Assembly: GCA_963739645.1 (NCBI GenBank)
Contig: CAVUBM010000098.1
Location: 1 to 64,000 of the forward strand
Source: JASHPR01 sp963739645
Lineage (GTDB): Bacteria > Actinomycetota > Actinomycetes > Streptosporangiales > Streptosporangiaceae
Reading direction: 5' to 3'
DNA: 64,000 bases
Shown here: piece by piece, positions 59,644 to 64,000 of the stretch
Numbering within the stretch: the stretch's first letter is position 1
Layout of the letters: each line of letters opens with the position of its first letter
Program-made: the position numbers and the translations under genes
The notes under the pieces: model-generated
Seen by the model: the letters and a program-made list of their open reading frames with translations, nothing else
Database searches by the model: none
What the model was told of the DNA's origin: nothing

Positions 59644-61268
59644 TCAGGGCGCGTCCTCCCCGCCGTGGGCCCAGATCTCGCGGACCGAGCCGATGGTGTC
59701 GGCCTCGTCCGGCTTCTTGTCCGGCCGGAACCGGATCACCCGGGCGAACCGCAGGGCCAGGCCGCCCGGGTAGCGACGGCTCGCCTGGACCCCGTCGAAC
59801 GCGATCTCCACAACCAGATCGGGGCGGACCCGGACGGTCCCGTGCGCCTCGCGCCGGTCGGCCTCGGCGGGCAGCGCGAGCGACGGCTCGGCCAGCTCCA
59901 GCAGCCGGGTGGTCTGCCAGGCCAGCATCTCGTCGGTCAGGCCCTTGAACGTCTTGCCCAGCATGACCAGGCCGCCGGTGTCCGGGTCGCGCGCCCCGAG
60001 GTGCAGGTTGGACAGGACGCCGCGGCGCCGGCCGTGGCCCCACTCGGCCGCGAGGATCACCAGGTCCAGCGTGTGCCGGGGCTTGACCTTGATCCACTCG
60101 GCCCCGCGCCGGCCGGCCCGGTACGGGCGAGTCCAGGGACTTCAGCACCACCCCTTCGTGCCCGCGGGCGACCGCGTCGGCGAAGAAGGTCCCGGCCTCC
60201 TCCGGGTCGGCGGTGACGATGCGGGGGGTGAGCCAGTCTGCCGGCACGATCGCCGACAGGCGGCGCTGCCGCTCGCTGGCCGGGGCGTCGATCAGGTCGG
60301 TGCCGTTCAGGTGCAGCAGGTCGAACAGGAACGGCGTGAGCGGGGTCTCGGCGCGCTGCCGGCCGACGTCGGTCTGGCTCGCGGTGCGGGCGGCGGTGAC
60401 CTGGAACGGCCGCGGCCGCCCGTCCGGGGCGAGCGCCACCGCCTCGCCGTCCAGGACCACGGAGTCGACCGGCAGGGCCAGGGCGGCCTCGGCGATCTCC
60501 GGCACCCGTGCGGTGATGTCATCCAGCGTGCGGGTGAACACGGCGACGTGCTGGCCGGCCCGGTGCACCTGGACCCGGATGCCGTCGATCTTCCACTCCG
60601 CCGCGGCCGGGCTGATCCGGTCCAGGGCGGCGGCGATGTCCGGCGCCGAGGCGGCGAGCATGGGCCGGACCGGCCTGCCCACGACCAGCGTGAAGCCGCG
60701 CAGCGCGGTCAGCGGCTCGGTGCCGCCCAGCGCCGCCTGCGCCACCGCGGGCAGCGACCCGCCCAGCTGGTGCGCGCGCCTGACCTCCTCCGCGGGCACC
60801 GCCGCGGCCTTGGCCACCGCGTCGGTCATCACGCCCTCGAGCGCGCCCTGGCGGAGGTCACCGGCCAGCAGCCGGACCAGGAACTCGCGTTCGCTCATCG
60901 TGGCCCGGCCGAAGAACTCGGCCAGCAGCGCTGCGCCGCTCCGCCTGGGAGCCCGGCCCGGTCACCCGGCCGATCGCCTCGAACGCCGCGTCGGTGTCGG
61001 ACAGGGTGAGCCCGGGCCCGGCGGGCGGGGCGTCCGGCAGCCCGGGGTCGGCCTGGGCCGCGGCGTCGCGCCGGAGCAGCTCGCTCAGCGCGGCGTACCC
61101 GACCCCGATCTGGCCCTGCAGCAGCTCGCCGGACAGGAACGCCACCGCGGCCGGCACCTCGCCCGGCGGCACCCGGCTGAGCAGCGCCGCGATCCGCTCG
61201 ATCTTGGCGCTGCGGGCGGATGTCCCGGCGACGGCGGCCGAGGCCTCGGCGAGTTCGGTCAGCAGCAC
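59644..61268 (-). CDS. ATP-dependent DNA ligase (LigB-like), two frameshifts
   Basis: The reconstructed protein is about 540 residues from GTG 61266-61268 (LLTELAEASAAVAGTSARSA). An N-terminal DNA-binding domain (FLVRLLAGDLRQGALEGVMT) precedes the nucleotidyl-transferase with EWKIDGIRVQVHRA (KxDG, Lys as the AMP acceptor), VLDGEAVALAPDG and HEGVVLKSLDSPV. After a frame change near 60125, EWIKVKPRHTLDLVILAAEW and an OB-fold end at 59644. Another indel lies near 60935. It seals nicks; the size fits mycobacterial LigB. Confidence 0.88.
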
Positions 61269-61331
61269 ACAGGAAATTGTGCCTGACCAGGGCCCCGGCC
61301 GCGATGACCGGTTTCGCGTTATCGTCCACGG

Positions 61332-61886
61332 GTGGAACTGCTGCGCACCCGGCGGCTGCTGCTGCGGCACTGGGACGAGCCGGACCTCCCGGCGTTCTTC
61401 GACCTCTACTCCCGCGACGCCGTGACGCGCTGGCTCGGCCCGCATCCCCGCCGCGCGCTGGCCACCGTGGACGAGGCGCGCGACCGTCTCGGCCGCTGGC
61501 GCGCCCTGGAGCACGAGCTCCAGCCCCCGCTCGGCCTGTGGGCCATGGTGCCGCTGAGCGGGCCGCCACCGCAGCCGCCGGTGGGAACGCTGCTGCTGAT
61601 GCCGCTCGACGACGGCGGCGGGCCGACCGGCCTGGTCGAGGTCGGCTGGCACCTGCACCCGGACCACCAGGGCCAGGGGCTGGCCACCGAGGCGGCCCTG
61701 GCCGTGCTCGCCGCGGCCGGGCAGGCCGGGATCGGGGAGGTGCTGGCCGTGACCGACCTGGACAACGTCGCCTCGCAGGCGGTCGCGGAGCGCATGGGCA
61801 TGCACGACGACGGGGTGACCGGGCGCTGGTTCGGCCTGACCATGCGGCAGTACCGGAAGGTCATCGGCCACGGGCCGGACCGGTAG
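61332..61886 (+). CDS. GNAT-family acetyltransferase (RimJ-like)
   Basis: A 184-residue N-acetyltransferase: MELLRTRRLLLRHWDEPDLP is the usual RimJ/RimL opening, VEVGWHLHPDHQGQGLATEA is the acetyl-CoA loop (Q-GQG-A) and AVTDLDNVASQAVAERMGMH the closing motif. The substrate could be a protein N-terminus or a small amine. Confidence 0.88.
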   Translation: MELLRTRRLLLRHWDEPDLPAFFDLYSRDAVTRWLGPHPRRALATVDEARDRLGRWRALEHELQPPLGLWAMVPLSGPPPQPPVGTLLLMPLDDGGGPTGLVEVGWHLHPDHQGQGLATEAALAVLAAAGQAGIGEVLAVTDLDNVASQAVAERMGMHDDGVTGRWFGLTMRQYRKVIGHGPDR

Positions 61887-61917
61887 ACAGCGCTGGCCGC
61901 GGCCGGAGGCCAGCAGG

Positions 61918-62527
61918 TTACAGCCAGCCCTTCTCCTGCGCGATCCGCGCCGCGTCGGCGCGGTTGCGGGCGCCCAGCTTCTGGATCGCGGCCGACAGGT
62001 GGTTGCGCACGGTCCCGGCGGACAGATGCAGCCGGCCGGCGACGATCCGCGATGCTCTCATGGCTGGCCGCGGCGGCCAGCACGTCGGTCTCGCGCTGGC
62101 TCAGCGGGCTCTCGCCCTCGGCCAGCGCGGCCGCGGCCAGCGCGGTGTCGACCACACGCTCCCCGGCCGCCACCCGCCGGATCGCGTCGGCCAGCTCGGC
62201 CGCCGGGGAGTCCTTGAGCAGGAAGCCGGTGGCCCCGGCGGCCATCGCGGCCCGCAGGTACCCGGGCCGCCCGAACGTGGTCACGATGACGATCTTCCCG
62301 GGGAACGCCGACGCGGTGAGCTTCCTGGCCACCTCGATGCCGCCGGGACCGGGCATCTCGATGTCGAGCACGGCCACGTCCGGCTGGTGCTTGCGCGCCA
62401 TGGCCAGCGCCTCGTCGCCGCCGGCCGCCTGGGCCACCACCTCGATGTCGGGCTCAAGCTCGAGCAGCGCGACCAGGGCCTGCCGCACCATGGTCTGGTC
62501 TTCGGCGATCATGATGCGCAAGCTCAT
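61918..62527 (-). CDS. LuxR-type (DesR-like) response regulator, one frameshift
   Basis: Receiver domain: RIMIAEDQTMVRQALVALLE, phospho-acceptor Asp55 in DVAVLDIEMPGPGG, and TTFGRPGYLRAAMAAGATGF. The DNA-binding part begins LSQRETDVLAAAASH and, after an indel near 62050, continues as RIVAGRLHLSAGTVRNHLSA, AIQKLGARNRADAARIAQEK and GWL-stop. It pairs with the sensor kinase encoded just upstream. Confidence 0.88.
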
Positions 62528-62545
62528 GACTCCATGATGACGAAG

Positions 62546-63813
62546 TCAGGCCACGCTGGCCCGGCCGGCCGGCACCCGGACCAGGAGACGGAATCCCTTG
62601 CCCGCCGGGGCCTTCCCCCGTGCTGATCTCCGCGCCCGCGGCGCGAGCCCGCTCGGCCAGGCCGGCCAGCCCCGAGCCGGGCGTAACGGAACCGCTGCGA
62701 CCGGGGTCGTCGCTGGGACTGGCCTCCAGGCCCGGGCCGACCCCGTCGTCGGCCACCTCGGCCGTCACCGCGCCGTCCGCCACCGTGACCGTGATCGTCA
62801 CGGTGCGGGCGCCGGAGTGCCGCACCACGTTCGTCACGCCTTCCCGCACCGTCCAGGCCAGCAGGCCCTCGGCTTCCTGGGCCAGGTCGATGGAGGCGGG
62901 CGCGTGCACCTGGCAGTCCATCCCCGCGGCGGCGAGCATCTGGCGCGCCGCGGCCAGCTCCCCGGCCAGGCTCGGCTGGCGGTAGCTGGTCACCGCGGCC
63001 CTGACCTCGCCGAGCGACCGGCGCGCCACGGCCTCCAGGTCGGCGATCTCCCTCGGCCGCGCGGTCCGGGTCGGTGCCGATCACGCGCCCGGCCAGCTCG
63101 GCCTTGATGGTGATCAGCGACAGGCTGTGCCCGAGCAGGTCGTGCAGGTCCCGCGCGATCCGGAGCCGTTCGTCGGCCACGGCCATCCGGGCCAGCTCGG
63201 CCCGGGTCTCGCGGAGCTTCTCGACCAGCTCGATCCGGCGCCACGCCGAGTAGGCGAAGAACGCGGCCAGCACCGGTCCGATGGTCAGCTCCAGGGCGCT
63301 GCCGTAGTTGACGCCATTGGCCAGGCCCACACCTATGGCGGCCGCGGCACAGGTGATGGCGGCGACCGCGGCCCAGCGGCCTGACCCCGAGAGCCGGCCG
63401 GCGGCGGCGCCCCCAATGAAGATCGCGCCGATCCAGTTCAGCCCGCCCACGGCCAGGATGGAGATGGCGAGCGCGACGATGACGACCGTGAAGACCAGGG
63501 CCCGGTAGCCACGCATCCGCCGCGCTCGGCCCACGATGAAGATGCAGACGAGCAGGATGAGGGCGGCCGTCGCGGGCGCGAGGAACGCGATCTGCGCCGG
63601 GCTGGGCGGCGGATTGGAGAAGAAGGGGGCCACCAGGAAGAACGTGATGATGACCCGCATGACCACGCCGCGGCCCCGGGTGAACGCGTCGGTCTGCGCG
63701 TCCACGTCGTCGGCGAGCGGCGCCTGCTGTGCCCCTGCGGTCACCCCCGGCGGCACGGCGTCGGCCGTGCCGTCCGGGGATAGCCCGCTGGCGCTGCGCA
63801 TAAGCCCCATCAT
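62546..63813 (-). CDS. Sensor histidine kinase (DesK/NarL-partner type), two frameshifts
   Basis: About 420 residues. Five or six membrane helices (residues 50-200) precede the HisKA_3 box ERLRIARDLHDLLGHSLSLI with the phospho-His. After an indel near 63060 comes AVARRSLGEVRAAVTSYRQP, the N box EGVTNVVRHSGARTVTI and the G box VADDGVGPG. A second indel near 62620 leads to KGFRLLVRVPAGRASVA at the end. It acts with the response regulator whose start lies about 20 bp further on. Confidence 0.88.
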
Positions 63814-63829
63814 GCCGTGAGCGCCGCGA

Positions 63830-64000
63830 TCAGGCCGCGGAGCTCTCGCTGCGCCAGAGTCTGGCCGCGATCAGGCCGAGCCCCACGGTCCACGCGGCGA
63901 GCACCGCCACGTGCCCGAGGCCGAGAGCGCGCCCGGCCGCGGCGTTCCAGCCCAGTTGCGCGAGGTGGTAGCTGGGCAGCGCCTTCCCGATCAGCTGCAT
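63830..64000 (-). CDS. ABC-2 family permease, C-terminal end (partial)
   Basis: The last 56 codons of a gene that continues beyond the right edge. LPSYHLAQLGWNAAAG and GHVAVLAAWTVGLGLIAARL (a final membrane helix) before WRSESSAA and a stop are typical of the end of ABC-2 transporter permeases. It lies 16 bp upstream of the sensor kinase, as in many DesK-linked ABC transporter operons. Confidence 0.65.
   Translation of the reverse strand: MQLIGKALPSYHLAQLGWNAAAGRALGLGHVAVLAAWTVGLGLIAARLWRSESSAA

Noticed and set aside
1..64000. CRISPR arrays, rRNA genes or a replication origin
   Set aside because: I looked for regularly spaced direct repeats, conserved rRNA stretches and DnaA-box clusters and saw none. 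The only direct repeats are the 77-bp pair, the 14-bp pair and the 26-bp tandem unit.

Overview
The window is uniformly high-GC, gene-dense DNA. GTG and TTG starts, ATGA-type overlaps, a DLW-39 family microprotein beside a tRNA, LysR/ArsR/DesR-type regulators and an ATP-dependent ligase point to an actinomycete (Actinomycetota). I cannot fix the genus.

Layout. (1) 1-800: the 5' part of a membrane-anchored carbohydrate-binding protein, running out of the left edge. (2) 1143-18991: a duplicated aerobic carbon monoxide dehydrogenase (CODH) region. Two complete coxM-coxS-coxL sets lie back to back around a LysR-type regulator. Both CoxL proteins carry the form I loop AYxCSFR. Each set has its own MoxR ATPase/VWA pair (coxD/coxE). 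Only the left set has an XdhC-YHS maturation protein, CoxG, and a tail of five small single-pass membrane proteins. (3) 19055-22480: DUF1707 protein, ABC-F ATPase, DLW-39 microprotein, a HAD-like protein without its catalytic Asp, and tRNA-Ala(TGC). (4) About 22.5-44.5 kb: an accessory zone beginning right after the tRNA with tRNA-like half fragments and an integrase remnant. It holds IS481/IS630 scraps, an inverted 925-bp duplication of an arsR-SRPBCC pair, truncated genes, and several genes of antibiotic-modification type: two APH-like kinases, a TmrB-like ATPase, an AAC(2')-I acetyltransferase and a VOC protein. (5) 44.7-64 kb: more ordinary chromosome. It carries an FtsX-type permease, a Clp_N/UVR protein, a glycosylase/mini-UvrC divergent pair, UspA, an ArsR-permease unit, two cell-wall enzymes, malic enzyme, a membrane glycosyltransferase, a P450, an ATP-dependent DNA ligase, a GNAT protein, a two-component system and the end of an ABC-2 permease.

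How the genes work together. CoxL/S/M form the molybdenum hydroxylase that oxidises CO. CoxD/CoxE, the XdhC protein and CoxG handle maturation and membrane coupling. The five small membrane proteins beside coxG are the best candidate here for an undescribed part of such a system. A second candidate novelty is a G-rich dispersed repeat of about 90 bp with a strong hairpin, found at several gene ends and running into coding sequence.

Quality warning. At least 15 genes, including ordinary single-copy ones, are broken by single-base indels, mostly in G/C runs. I read most of these as sequence error and not as real pseudogenes, and I give the reconstructed gene extents.
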